A stretch of 64,000 nucleotides of DNA from Sphingobacterium allocomposti (GTDB lineage: Bacteria > Bacteroidota > Bacteroidia > Sphingobacteriales > Sphingobacteriaceae): the NCBI RefSeq assembly GCF_008124885.1, contig NZ_VNHX01000001.1, positions 310,001-374,000 of the forward strand, written 5' to 3'. Below are positions 1 through 8,179 of the stretch, in pieces. Each line of letters begins with the position of its first letter. The first letter of the stretch is position 1. A program made the translations under genes and the position numbers. A model generated the notes under the pieces. That model was not told where the DNA came from and made no database searches. It saw only the letters and a program-made list of their open reading frames with translations.

Positions 1-449
1 GAGGTAGAGTTGAGCAAAGCCGTCGCCTTTAGTTTGACCAGGGAATCGATAGGGTGGCGCAACGGTATATAGTTGAAGTCCGCCTTATTGTTTTGGTAGA
101 TGCTGCGATACTCTTGCTCGAGCGCATAATCCCAACGCATCACCAACACTTCGTGATAGTTTTTAGCAAGGTAATCGGCAATAAGTGCTCCCGTAGATTT
201 CTTCTCAATCAGGGCACGGAGAATCCGCATCCGTTGTGTGAACTCGTTTTCGCCGCAGGTACCCTGTATGGTGGCCAACGTGCTTTCGAGGTTGGTGAAA
301 TCGTTTTTCTGAAGGATGGGAATCAGCTTTTCCAGTGCTATTTTCGTGATTTGCTCGCAGTCCTGCCAGTCTTCTGTCGCCTTAGCCTCCGAATATAATG
401 GGAGGGTAAATGCTTGCAGCACAAGGAGAAAAGTTAGAAATCTAGCCAT
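1..449 (-). CDS. secreted hypothetical protein, 3' part cut by window edge
   Basis: Reading the minus strand from an ATG at 449 gives about 149 codons without a stop up to the window edge, so the C-terminus is missing. The first ~22 residues (MARFLTFLLVLQAFTLPLYS) form a signal peptide with a short basic start and hydrophobic core, so the product should be exported. The mature part is mixed charged and helical with two cysteines (DCEQ, GTCGEN). I do not recognise a domain. The gene is divergent from trmN6, with about 97 bp between the two starts. Coding potential is clear; function is unknown. Confidence 0.6.
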   Translation of the reverse strand, partial: MARFLTFLLVLQAFTLPLYSEAKATEDWQDCEQITKIALEKLIPILQKNDFTNLESTLATIQGTCGENEFTQRMRILRALIEKKSTGALIADYLAKNYHEVLVMRWDYALEQEYRSIYQNNKADFNYIPLRHPIDSLVKLKATALLNST

Positions 450-546
450 GGTCAAATAATGTACGCCAAAATATGAAAATAAATCCGCTTCTGAAAGAAG
501 AGCATTCAGAAGGCAGGAAATTTAACGTAACTTTACGTTTTATAGT

Positions 547-1248
547 ATGGGATCCGTTTTTCGTTTTAAACAGTTTGAAATAGACCAAGGCGACTGCGCC
601 ATGAAAATCAATACCGACGGGGTACTACTGGGGGCGTTGGCAGAGGGGCCAGACGCCCGGCGGGTGCTGGACATCGGAACGGGCACGGGGGTGATAGCGA
701 TGATGATCGCGCAACGATATCCTGAGGCTAGCATCGATGCGGTAGAGATAGACGAGCATGCCAGCATGCAGGCGTATAAAAACTTCAGACGGTCGGTCTT
801 TTCGGAGCGGCTTCATGTCATTGGTGGCGCGTTTGAAGACACGGTGCCTACCGAACCTTACGATCTTATCGTTTCGAATCCACCGTTTTATACAAACTCG
901 CTGCATAATCCCGATCCGAGAAGGAAGATGGCGAAGCACGCAGACAACGGTTTTTTCGAGCGCTTGCTGTCTTTTGTGGAAAGAAATCTCAGTGGGAATG
1001 GCAAGTTTCAATGTATAGTGCCGGTAACGGTGGCCGATATGCTGGCCGACATCCTGCCTGAAGGACTTTTCCTGCAGGAGGAACTGTCTATCTGCTCCTT
1101 CCCGGGGGAGGAACCCATAAGGAGACTGCTCAGCTTTGGCAGGGCAGCGAACGTGCTACGGAGCGATTTGTTTGTTATCTATGCCGGAAAGGGCGTATAT
1201 ACGCAGCGGTATAAAGACATCTTGCAACCTTATTTTTTAGCTTTTTAA
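547..1248 (+). CDS. trmN6: tRNA1(Val) (adenine(37)-N6)-methyltransferase TrmN6/YfiC
   Basis: This is a 233-residue class I SAM-dependent methyltransferase. The SAM-binding glycine loop is DIGTGTG at residues 42-48. The amino-methyltransferase catalytic motif NPPFY is at 111-115, as expected for N6-adenine methylation. The N-terminal VFRFKQFEIDQ leading to KINTDGVLLGA is typical of the YfiC/TrmN6 family, which methylates A37 of tRNA-Val in the cytoplasm. The length matches the family. The ATG at 547 is the only start that keeps the N-terminal family motif. It is followed by an unrelated phosphodiesterase gene 170 bp downstream. Confidence 0.88.
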   Translation: MGSVFRFKQFEIDQGDCAMKINTDGVLLGALAEGPDARRVLDIGTGTGVIAMMIAQRYPEASIDAVEIDEHASMQAYKNFRRSVFSERLHVIGGAFEDTVPTEPYDLIVSNPPFYTNSLHNPDPRRKMAKHADNGFFERLLSFVERNLSGNGKFQCIVPVTVADMLADILPEGLFLQEELSICSFPGEEPIRRLLSFGRAANVLRSDLFVIYAGKGVYTQRYKDILQPYFLAF

Positions 1249-1419
1249 CTTTGGTACATGACAAAAACCGGAGACAAAAAATGGCATGGCGGGGAACCGC
1301 GTTCATCAGGGCGGTTGCATCAGCCTACGGGGGCTCGCATATATTCCTGGGGGCTGCTTCGCGGCAGTACCTCGCAGGATCCGGCAGATTTTTTGTCATG
1401 TACTGTACTTTACTAATAA

Positions 1420-1914
1420 ATGATGAAAGTAGGACTCCTTTCGGATACGCATGGGTATCTGGACGATGCGGTTTTTCGGTATTTTGATCAGTGCGATGAA
1501 ATTTGGCATGCGGGCGACTTCGGTTCCATTGCGGTTGTCGATACATTGACAGCTTTTAAGCCTTTTCGGGGTGTGTGGGGGAATATCGATGGTCGGGATG
1601 TCCGCATGGCTTGTCCGGAACATAACCGGTTTGTCTGTGAAGGTGTTGATGTGTGGATGACCCATATCGGAGGCTATCCGGGACGCTACGCTCCACAGGT
1701 AAAGCCGGAGATTGTCTCGCGTCCACCGAAGCTTTTTATCTGTGGACATTCCCATATCCTAAAGGTGCAGTATGATCCCAAATTGGGGTTGTTGCATCTG
1801 AATCCCGGAGCAGCGGGAAAACAGGGCTGGCATAAAGTCCGTACCTTGATGCGCTTTGATATCCGCGATGAGCGGATAGAAAATCTGGAGGTCATCGAGT
1901 TAGGCGCGCGTTAG
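1420..1914 (+). CDS. YfcE/MJ0936-type metallophosphoesterase
   Basis: This 164-residue calcineurin-like phosphoesterase has all dinuclear-metal motifs: D9xH11 (SDTHG), H30AGD33, GN55, H82 (THIGG) and GH110SH112. This compact single-domain form is the YfcE family, whose members hydrolyse phosphodiesters such as bis-p-nitrophenyl phosphate or cyclic nucleotides; the physiological substrate is unknown. Two ATG codons lie in tandem at 1420 and 1423, and the second is equally possible. The gene is convergent with a MerR-family gene, the stop codons being almost adjacent (1914 versus 1916). Confidence 0.85.
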   Translation: MMKVGLLSDTHGYLDDAVFRYFDQCDEIWHAGDFGSIAVVDTLTAFKPFRGVWGNIDGRDVRMACPEHNRFVCEGVDVWMTHIGGYPGRYAPQVKPEIVSRPPKLFICGHSHILKVQYDPKLGLLHLNPGAAGKQGWHKVRTLMRFDIRDERIENLEVIELGAR

Positions 1915-1915
1915 C

Positions 1916-2251
1916 TTAAAGGCTGTCGCGAACCTCCAGCAGGAATTTCTTCAAACGTTCTAGCGAGTCGATGACCCGCTGGTTTTCTTTAACTTCGTTC
2001 TTATTCGAACGTAAATAGTCCCGAGCCCCCTGTAACGTATACCCCTTGTCTTTTACCAGGTTAAAGATAATCTTCAGGTTAGATATATCTTCCGGTGTAA
2101 AAAGACGGTTTCCTTTTTTGTTTTTTTTCGGTTGCAGAATATCAAACTCGCGCTCGTAAAATCTTATCTGTGAAGCGTTTACGCCGAACATGGCCGTAAC
2201 TTCACCCATAGTATAATATAACTTGTTTATCTCGCGTTCTTTGTACGGCAT
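1916..2251 (-). CDS. MerR-family transcriptional regulator
   Basis: The 111-residue protein has an N-terminal MerR winged helix-turn-helix (about residues 12-80: YYTMGEVTAMFGV, QIRFYEREFD, then the second winged part KKNKKGNRLFTPEDI), followed by a short coiled coil (about 85-111). It lacks a metal- or drug-binding C-terminal domain, so it is the short MerR-like type common in Bacteroidota whose effector is unknown. The start at 2251 leaves about 250 bp of upstream sequence shared with the divergent gene at 2501. The target is not evident. Confidence 0.85.
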   Translation of the reverse strand: MPYKEREINKLYYTMGEVTAMFGVNASQIRFYEREFDILQPKKNKKGNRLFTPEDISNLKIIFNLVKDKGYTLQGARDYLRSNKNEVKENQRVIDSLERLKKFLLEVRDSL

Positions 2252-2500
2252 AGTTTACTTTGTGCTTTAACAAACTTAGATAAATTTCCTTTTATATGCA
2301 ATATATGGTAGCTGTATAAAAAATGCGTTTTCGAAAGATCGCGCGACGGAAGTGCTGTACCTGCATAACAACACTTGAGAGGCGGGGCACATACCTGACG
2401 GGATTAGCGAGCAATATGTACAAAATTTTTTCTTTATGTGGATATTTTTATAAACTTGAATGTGTATCGACAAATGGGGCGTACGTAATTCTGAGGGAGT

Positions 2501-2845
2501 ATGAGAGGCATTCTTATTGTTAATAAATTCTGGACGAACCTCTTTTCGGCGCGGAAAGCTGCAGCGGTAACTGTCTTTCCATTTATTTTCGTGTTAAATC
2601 GCTCGTTCTCTCAGGATCGCGTGTTAGTGAACCACGAACGCATTCATATCCGCCAGGCGCTGGAGATGTTGGTAATTCCATTTTATCTGTGGTACCTGCT
2701 GGAATTTCTTATACGCTACGTAAGATACGGCCGCTTCCGGAAGGCTTACCTTAACATCTGTTTCGAGCGGGAAGCATATGCCGGAGAGAAGGACCAGCAC
2801 TATTTGAAAAAACGAAAACCGTGGGCCTTCCTCCTCTATCTATAG
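2501..2845 (+). CDS. small membrane-associated protein with HExxH motif
   Basis: This 114-residue protein has a zinc-protease-like motif H45ERIH49 followed about 40 residues later by FEREAYA, whose acidic residues (E89/E91) could supply a third ligand. A hydrophobic segment lies at about 23-33 and another at about 56-72, so it is probably membrane-associated. I remember similar uncharacterised proteins in Bacteroidota, with the HERIH and FEREAY motifs conserved. The ATG at 2501 has a purine-rich GAGGGAGT just upstream. Peptidase function is only an inference from the motif. A perfect 16-bp terminator follows at 2910-2954. Confidence 0.65.
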   Translation: MRGILIVNKFWTNLFSARKAAAVTVFPFIFVLNRSFSQDRVLVNHERIHIRQALEMLVIPFYLWYLLEFLIRYVRYGRFRKAYLNICFEREAYAGEKDQHYLKKRKPWAFLLYL

Positions 2846-2909
2846 CGATCTAATGGTTGCGGCCTGATGTGGTGAAGCGGGTGGTTTCTGCGGGAATAGA
2901 CGATATCCT

Positions 2910-2954
2910 ATATACGACCAAGGCCCCTCGTTTGAAGCGGCCTTGGTCGTATAT
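2910..2954. terminator. bidirectional terminator between the HExxH gene and accD
   Basis: A perfect 16-bp inverted repeat (2910-2925 and 2939-2954, arms ATATACGACCAAGGCC and complement) with a 13-nt loop lies between two convergent genes. The T/A-rich ends on both sides suit termination in both directions. Confidence 0.75.
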
Positions 2955-2971
2955 GTGTATGTTGTTTATCG

Positions 2972-3814
2972 CTAATTGACTAGCCGCAGGTAGGCCGCAA
3001 CTTTTGATTTTAGGTGACGTCTGTCGACAATAAAATCTAAAAATCCGTGTTCCAAAACAAATTCTGAGGTCTGGAATCCTTTCGGCAGATCTTTTTTGAT
3101 TGTTTCTTTGATGACACGGGGACCTGCGAAGCCTATTAACGCTCCGGGCTCAGCGATATTGATATCTCCAAGCATAGCATAAGACGCCGTGACGCCTCCC
3201 GTTGTAGGATCTGTTAACAGGCAAACGTAAGGAATCTTTGCTTTAGCAAGTAAAGCTAGTTTGGCTGAGGTCTTTGCCATCTGCATTAATGAAAACGCGG
3301 CCTCCATCATACGGGCTCCTCCTGATTTTGAGATGAGCATGAAAGGGATTTTATGCGCTATGCAATAATCGATGGAACGGGCTATTTTTTCGCCGACAAC
3401 GGAACCCATGGATCCTCCGATGAAGTTGAAATCCATACAGGCAATAACGATATCTTTTCCTTCCATCTTCCCGTGTCCGCAGCGAATGGCATCTTTGAGG
3501 CCTGTTTTCGCCTGGCTGTCTGCGAGCCTGACCGGATAGGGCTTCGTGTCGGAGAATTGCAACGGGTCTCCGGATGTCAGATTTCCAAACAGTTCTGTGA
3601 AGTTGTTGTCGTCAAAAAGGATGGAAAAGTAAGCGGCGGAGCCTATACGGATGTGGTAGTCACAGTACTGACAAACATACTTATTCTCGACTTGCTCGCT
3701 GTTTAATAATGGCTTTTTACAGTTTGGACATTTGTTCCACATGCCATCAGGAGCTTCCTTCTTATTTTCAGTAGCAGTGCTGATACCTGCTTTGCTTCTT
3801 TTAAACCAACTCAT
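2972..3814 (-). CDS. accD: acetyl-CoA carboxylase carboxyltransferase subunit beta
   Basis: The 280-residue AccD pairs with AccA to transfer the carboxyl group from carboxybiotin to acetyl-CoA, giving malonyl-CoA for fatty-acid synthesis. The N-terminal zinc ribbon has C29xxC32 and C48xxC51 (CPNC, CQYC). The crotonase-like carboxyltransferase core follows, with the glycine-rich [15 protein letters not shown] and SGGARMMEA oxyanion-hole segments and the [12 protein letters not shown] motif. Length is normal for the family. It stands alone here; accA is not in the window. Confidence 0.95.
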   Translation of the reverse strand: MSWFKRSKAGISTATENKKEAPDGMWNKCPNCKKPLLNSEQVENKYVCQYCDYHIRIGSAAYFSILFDDNNFTELFGNLTSGDPLQFSDTKPYPVRLADSQAKTGLKDAIRCGHGKMEGKDIVIACMDFNFIGGSMGSVVGEKIARSIDYCIAHKIPFMLISKSGGARMMEAAFSLMQMAKTSAKLALLAKAKIPYVCLLTDPTTGGVTASYAMLGDINIAEPGALIGFAGPRVIKETIKKDLPKGFQTSEFVLEHGFLDFIVDRRHLKSKVAAYLRLVN

Positions 3815-3899
3815 AAGTTTTCGATAATTCGGACTACAAATAAACGAAAAATATCGTAAAAAATCATAGCGGATCGCTCGTCTGGGGATTTCGCTTTAA

Positions 3900-4091
3900 C
3901 CCTTTAGGTGCAAATCAGCCTGGTGTGGCTTCACCACGGTCAACGACCGCAGCGCTATCCACCTCCTGGAACATGCGGCAAATGTACCTTATTTGGCTGC
4001 ATTGTCACGTTGCATGGCGGCTATGGCACGTGAGATGAAGGATGCGGATGACAGGAAGAAGTATGTTGCACGGTTATTTACGACGAAGTAA
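3900..4091 (+). pseudogene. possible remnant of a protein-coding gene
   Basis: A stop-free frame of 63 codons runs from just after a TAA at 3897 to a TAA at 4089, with protein-like composition (for example LLEHAANVPYLAALSRCMAA and REMKDADDRKKYVARLF). It has no ATG until codon 39 (4014), so it could be the 3' fragment of a lost gene, or a chance open frame in a 390-bp intergenic region. I do not recognise the family. Confidence 0.25.
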
Positions 4092-4157
4092 AGTTACATC
4101 GGTTCAATGTACCGTGCTCGGTGTAAATGTATAAGATGACATGGATCTGTTTGGCCC

Positions 4158-4179
4158 AAAAAAAGCGCTTAATAGCGCC
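4158..4179 (-). terminator. intrinsic terminator downstream of SRP RNA
   Basis: On the minus strand GCGCT-ATTA-AGCGC is followed directly by a run of seven T (plus-strand 4158-4164). It lies 26 bp past the SRP RNA 3' end. Confidence 0.6.
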
Positions 4180-4204
4180 TCTCATGATCTCAACAAATAA
4201 AAAA

Positions 4205-4299
4205 GGGCAAGCTACTCCTATCGCGCCGCTCAACCAAATACCCTTGCTTTGTTCCCAACCTGGGGGAGTCAATGGGAGCTGGCCGTAGGAGACTTGCCC
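4205..4299 (-). ncRNA. ffs: signal recognition particle RNA, small bacterial type (4.5S-like)
   Basis: The minus-strand sequence begins GGGCAAGTCTCCTACGG and ends AGGAGTAGCTTGCCC, so 5' and 3' ends pair into the long closing helix of about 95 nt. The apical part CCCCCAGGTTGGGAACAAAGC followed by AAGGG carries the conserved SRP helix-8 features: the CAGG side of the symmetric loop, a GGAA-type tetraloop region and the AAGCA side that contacts Ffh. A near-consensus promoter places transcription start at about 4298-4299 and a terminator follows. Ends are set by helix pairing and could shift by a few bases. Confidence 0.85.
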
Positions 4300-4303
4300 G
4301 CGA

Positions 4304-4335
4304 CAAAAGTAGGAAAAAAATAGTGTTTGGCGAAA
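4304..4335 (-). promoter_or_regulatory. promoter of the SRP RNA gene
   Basis: On the minus strand TACTTTTG (4304-4311) matches the Bacteroidota -7 element TAnnTTTG exactly. TTTCG at 4331-4335 fits the -33 box with a 19-bp spacer. The predicted start, about 6 nt downstream of the -7 box, coincides with the SRP RNA 5' end. Confidence 0.6.
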
Positions 4336-4381
4336 TTTTTTCGGGGCCTGCCTGTAGTCGCTTGATAGTCAATGAACAAAA

Positions 4382-4609
4382 TTATTTTTTTTCTTCTTTG
4401 TACTCGCCGGTGAGGGCGAAGTACCCGAAGACGGCTAGCCCGATGCTAATAATAGGGGTTAAGATGAATAGGATGATAATGCCGAATACGAGGTCTTCCT
4501 GATGCCCCGTGTTCAACTTGGGGAGGCCAAACTGGAAGATACAGAAATAGGCAGTCAAAACGGCCGCAGCGATCCAAACAATACCTAATATTTTTTTTAG
4601 TGTTTCCAT
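4382..4609 (-). CDS. MFS transporter small subunit (DUF6814-like)
   Basis: The 75-residue protein starting METLKKILGIVWIAAAV has two hydrophobic helices (about 8-27 and 43-66) with a short loop between them and a charged C-terminus (TGEYKEEKK). It starts 2 nt after the stop of the upstream MHS permease, so it is very likely co-translated. In Bacteroidota such small two-helix proteins recur directly behind MHS permeases, hence the small-subunit name; the physical role is not known to me. A longer in-frame start at 4690 would overlap the permease gene and is less likely. Confidence 0.7.
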   Translation of the reverse strand: METLKKILGIVWIAAAVLTAYFCIFQFGLPKLNTGHQEDLVFGIIILFILTPIISIGLAVFGYFALTGEYKEEKK

Positions 4610-4611
4610 GA

Positions 4612-6138
4612 TCAATTTTGAGATTTTGAGGATGTAATATATACGGCGCCGATAATAAAGCAAACGGCTGATATGATAATGGGATACCATAAGCCGGCCA
4701 GATAGAAATCGCTGGCTCCATTGATCTTCGCGTTCGTAGCCAGATAGGTTGATACAGCCGGTAGGAGACCTCCAAAAATGCCGTTGCCGACATGGTAGGG
4801 TAGCGACATCGACGTGTAGCGTATTTTTACCGGAAACATTTCGACGAGGAAGGCGGCTATCGGCCCGTATACCAGTGTTATGTATAGAATCTGTATAAAG
4901 ATAAGCGCGACGAGTGCCACGTAATTTTTCCCGCTGATGTGGACGGTCGTTTTGGCGGTTGTCTGCAGCTGATCATCCTTCAGCGGATCTCCCGTATCTT
5001 GGCTTACGGGTGTAAACGTCGTATGTACTACCCGTGTGCCGTCGGTATATAGTCTGGTCATTTCGGCAATCTCCACCTTTCCGCTTTCCCGATCGACAAC
5101 TGAGACGCTGGACGTGCCTTTGCCGGCAACCTCCGTTTTGGCGGGGATGTTAGTAAGCTGGTACATGGCTTCATAGATGGGCCTATAGGTGAGGATGGCT
5201 AAAAGCATGCCGGCCAGCATGACCCATTTGCGCCCGAGTTTATCGCTAAGTCTGCCGCAGACAACGAAGAAAGGTGTGCCCAGTAGTAGCGCGATGCCGA
5301 GTATCAGATCTGCCTGATCCGTATCCAGCAGCATAACCGTCTTCATAAAACTCATGGCATAAAACTGCCCGGTATACCAGATGACGCCCTGTCCCATTGC
5401 CGCACCGAAGAGTGCCAACAGTACAAACTTAAGATTGTATCTATTGCCGAAACTCTCCTTGAGCGGGTTGGTTGCCGTTTTTCCTTCTGATTTCGCCTTC
5501 TTGAATTCCGGCGATTCATCCATATTTTTTCGGATGAGATAAGAAACATATACCATCAGTATCGACAGAATAAAAGGTACCCGCCATCCCCAGCTGTCAA
5601 ACTGTTGCTCCGAAAGGATAAGACGCGTTAGAAGAATGACTACCAGCGAGATGAAGAGACCGAATGTCGCTGTGGTTTGGATCCAGGACGTCCAGTATCC
5701 ACGCTGTCCGACAGGACTGTGCTCTGCGACATAGGTGGCCGCGCCACCGTACTCACCGCCAAGGGCCAGTCCCTGCAGCAGCCGGAGAATCAAGACGATG
5801 AGTGGAGCAAAAAAGCCTATTGTCTCGTATCCGGGGGTGCACCCAATCAGGAACGTTGCGCCGCCCATCAACATCAGGGTAACCATAAAGGTGTACTTTC
5901 GCCCGATGAGGTCGCCCAACCGGCCAAAGAACAGGGCACCAAACGGCCGTACCACAAATCCGGCCGCGAATGTAGCCAATGTGGAGAGAAAGGACGCTGT
6001 CGGATTGTCTGCCGGAAAGAATTTAGTCGAGAGAACAATGGAGAGGCTGCCGAAAATAAAAAAGTCGTACCACTCGATGAGCGTGCCAAGAGAGGAGGCT
6101 CCGATGACTTTCCATAGTGTTTTTTTGTCGTCTTGCAT
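4612..6138 (-). CDS. MHS-family MFS transporter (metabolite:H+ symporter)
   Basis: The 508-residue permease has the MHS-family start GTLIEWYDFFIFGSLS in helix 1 and the MFS signature GRLGDLIGRKY in the helix 2-3 loop, repeated as GRLSDKLGRKW in the second half. LRLLQGLALGGEYGGAATYVAE in helix 4 is typical of proline/betaine, citrate and dicarboxylate members. An extra, mostly hydrophilic insert of about 80 residues (roughly 335-412) lies between the ninth and tenth helices, which topology puts in the periplasm. The substrate cannot be read from sequence. It forms an operon with the small subunit behind it. Confidence 0.85.
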   Translation of the reverse strand: MQDDKKTLWKVIGASSLGTLIEWYDFFIFGSLSIVLSTKFFPADNPTASFLSTLATFAAGFVVRPFGALFFGRLGDLIGRKYTFMVTLMLMGGATFLIGCTPGYETIGFFAPLIVLILRLLQGLALGGEYGGAATYVAEHSPVGQRGYWTSWIQTTATFGLFISLVVILLTRLILSEQQFDSWGWRVPFILSILMVYVSYLIRKNMDESPEFKKAKSEGKTATNPLKESFGNRYNLKFVLLALFGAAMGQGVIWYTGQFYAMSFMKTVMLLDTDQADLILGIALLLGTPFFVVCGRLSDKLGRKWVMLAGMLLAILTYRPIYEAMYQLTNIPAKTEVAGKGTSSVSVVDRESGKVEIAEMTRLYTDGTRVVHTTFTPVSQDTGDPLKDDQLQTTAKTTVHISGKNYVALVALIFIQILYITLVYGPIAAFLVEMFPVKIRYTSMSLPYHVGNGIFGGLLPAVSTYLATNAKINGASDFYLAGLWYPIIISAVCFIIGAVYITSSKSQN

Positions 6139-6151
6139 AGTTGGTTTAGGT

Positions 6152-7237
6152 TTATTGTATCTTATATAGTTTTCCGGGAAGCGAAAATAAGGTGCCGTTC
6201 ATTTCCATTTCCAATAGGGTCATCGCGAGCTTGCTTGCCTGCCAGCTAACATGCGCCGCGATCTCGTCGACGTGTGCCTGTTCCCTTCGTTGAAGAAAGT
6301 CGTAAATGCGTTGATGATCCTTGCTGAGGGGCAGCGACAGCTGCACAGGGCCGGCGGGCTGCGGACGCTCCCAACCCATTAAGTAGAGAAGATCTTCTGC
6401 ATGACGGATCAGGTGGGCACGATGGGTTTTTATCAGGTAATTGCAGCCGGCGGAGTAGGGCTGGTTGATGCCGCCGGGAAATGCACATACTTCCCGATTA
6501 TAGCTATTCGCTATTTCTGCCGTGATCAGCGCTCCACCCTTATGGGCCGCTTCCACGACGATAGTAACATCGGATAAGCCGGCGATGATGCGGTTCCTAG
6601 CGGGGAAGTTGATTCTGTCGGGACGTGTTCCGGATGGATATTCTGTTAGCAGTCCGCCATGCTCGAGCATGCGGGCGGCGACATCCCGGTGCGCTGCGGG
6701 ATACAGCATGTCGAGGCCATGGCCCAGAACGCCGATCGTTGGAATGGCGTGTCGTATGGACAAACGGTGTGCATGCACGTCAATGCCGTGCGCAAGCCCG
6801 CTGATGACCTGTATATCCATATCCCTGAGGTCTTCGACAAGCTCCTCGCATATGCGCTTACCATAAGGCGTAGCATTTCTGGTTCCGACTATGCTGACAG
6901 CTCGCTGCGGTTGAAGATCTGCTGTTCCTTTGAAGTAGAGCATGAGCGGAGCGTCCTCGCATTGCTTTAGCCGATGAGGATAGTTGTCGTCCGTTATCCA
7001 CAAGGCCGTGATTTTGTGTTTCTCAATAAAGGCCAGTTCCTCTTCCGCCTCGCTAAGGCATTCTTTGGAAAGCAAGGAGTCTACCGATTTTTTCTGTAGA
7101 AACGGGAGATGATGTAGTGTTACTTCATCTATATTGAAAATCTGCTCCAAAGATCCGCAGTACTCTAATAGGCTGCGTGCTGTCTTCGGACCCACACCTT
7201 TTATTTTGGTGAGCGCTATTTGCTGAAGTTTGTTCAT
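6152..7237 (-). CDS. dprA: DNA-processing protein DprA
   Basis: The 361-residue DprA/Smf protein loads RecA on incoming single-stranded DNA in transformation-competent bacteria and is widespread even where competence is unknown. The helix-hairpin-helix region is N-terminal (TKIKGVGPKTARSLLEYCG). The extended Rossmann fold follows with VGTRNATPYG, SGLAHGIDVHAH and the RNRIIAGLSDVTIVVEA segment. A DprA winged-helix domain closes the protein (about 300-361). The start at 7237 was preferred; the frame stays open to 7342 but that extension reads through repeat DNA and is not protein-like. Confidence 0.93.
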   Translation of the reverse strand: MNKLQQIALTKIKGVGPKTARSLLEYCGSLEQIFNIDEVTLHHLPFLQKKSVDSLLSKECLSEAEEELAFIEKHKITALWITDDNYPHRLKQCEDAPLMLYFKGTADLQPQRAVSIVGTRNATPYGKRICEELVEDLRDMDIQVISGLAHGIDVHAHRLSIRHAIPTIGVLGHGLDMLYPAAHRDVAARMLEHGGLLTEYPSGTRPDRINFPARNRIIAGLSDVTIVVEAAHKGGALITAEIANSYNREVCAFPGGINQPYSAGCNYLIKTHRAHLIRHAEDLLYLMGWERPQPAGPVQLSLPLSKDHQRIYDFLQRREQAHVDEIAAHVSWQASKLAMTLLEMEMNGTLFSLPGKLYKIQ

Positions 7238-7308
7238 AATTGGACTCCTAAAAATAACAATTTTGTTTAAAAATCCTACCTTTGGATGAAATAATCCTGC
7301 ATATAAGG

Positions 7309-7866
7309 CTTCGACGGGCTCAGCCTGACATGGAGGTGGCATCCGGCTATGGAGGTATCGGTGTCGTCCAGAGCCTGTCGACGGATAGACGCGGGAACGG
7401 GCTTCGACGGCTTAGCCTGACATGGAGGTGGCATCCGGCTATGGAGGTATCCGTGTCGTCCAGAGCCTGTCGACGGATAGACGCGGGAACGGGCTTCGAC
7501 GGGCTCAGCCTGACATGGAGGTGTCATCCGGCGATGGAGGTGGCTTCCTGCTATGGAGGTATCGGTGTCATCCAGAGCTTGTCGAAGGATAGACACCGAA
7601 CGGGCTTCGACGGGTTCAGCCTGACATGGAGGTGTCATCCGGCTATGGAGCTGTCGGTGTCATCCAGAGCCTGTCGAAGGATGGACGCGGGAACGGGCTT
7701 CGACGGGCTCAGCCTGACATGGAGGTGGCATCCGGCTATGGAGGCATCGGTGTCGTCCAGAGCCTGTCGACGGATAGACGCGGGAACGGGCTTCGACAGG
7801 CTCCGCCTGACATAGAGGTGTCATCCGGCTATGGAGCTGTCGGTGTCATCCAGAGCCTGTCGAAGG
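7309..7866. repeat. six tandem units of a palindromic REPIN-like repeat
   Basis: Units start with CTTCGACGGGCTCAGCCTGA at about 7309, 7402, 7494, 7605, 7698 and 7791, giving periods of 93, 92, 111, 93 and 93 bp. Each unit ends with a near-inverted copy of its start, CCAGAGCCTGTCGACGG or ..GAAGG, so each is a pair of short palindromic elements facing each other around about 45 bp containing CATCCGGCTATGGAGG. Unit 3 carries an extra internal copy of that core. Translating the array gives meaningless repeated peptides (QAEPVEA and similar). Confidence 0.9.
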
Positions 7867-7894
7867 ATGGACACTGACGAACTCTGAAACAAAA

Positions 7895-8134
7895 ATGAAA
7901 GAATATTATGTCTATATCCTAAAATGTAAAGATGGGTCGTATTATACGGGTATTACAAATGATATGGATCGGCGTTTATGGGAACACCGGGAAGGTATCA
8001 ACGTTAAATGTTATACATACCGGCGTAGACCTGTAGAACTGGTATATTTTGAAACGTTCATTGATGTTAATCAGGCGATTGCTTTTGAAAAGCAGGTTAA
8101 GGGGGGGCAGGAGAAAGAAAGCAGCTATTATTAA
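7895..8134 (+). CDS. GIY-YIG nuclease-domain protein, apparently frameshifted at its 3' end
   Basis: The 79-residue product has the GIY-YIG nuclease motifs: YVYIL at 5-9, YYTGIT at 16-21, catalytic R27 in DRRLWEH, and metal-binding E65 in AFEKQVKG. This UvrC-type fold cuts DNA; the role of the small stand-alone members is unclear. At a run of seven G (8101-8107) the frame ends in QEKESSYY, whereas the +1 frame continues as GGRRKKAAIINNEWEKLPELSKN to beyond 8180, the ending expected for this family. So one G too many, a real mutation, or a sequencing error truncates it. It sits between repeat clusters. Confidence 0.75.
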   Translation: MKEYYVYILKCKDGSYYTGITNDMDRRLWEHREGINVKCYTYRRRPVELVYFETFIDVNQAIAFEKQVKGGQEKESSYY

Positions 8135-8179
8135 CAATGAATGGGAAAAGTTGCCGGAATTGTCAAAGAACCGACAGAC

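Noticed and set aside
4078..4272. 64-codon minus-strand ORF over the SRP RNA gene
   Set aside because: It overlaps the conserved SRP RNA and its terminator; the RNA explains the sequence better.
5677..6169. Large plus-strand ORFs opposite the MHS permease gene
   Set aside because: These are antisense shadows of the well-supported permease ORF; their products are Arg/Ser/Pro-rich without motifs.
7282..7815. Plus-strand ORF of 177 codons covering the repeat array
   Set aside because: It encodes repeated peptides (SLTWRWHPAMEVS and similar) that are only the translation of tandem DNA repeats. Other frames are open over the array too, so it carries no evidence of a gene.
7309..7866. CRISPR array
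   Set aside because: Unit length is about 93 bp, units are near-identical throughout with no variable spacers, and each contains an inverted pair. No cas genes are near.
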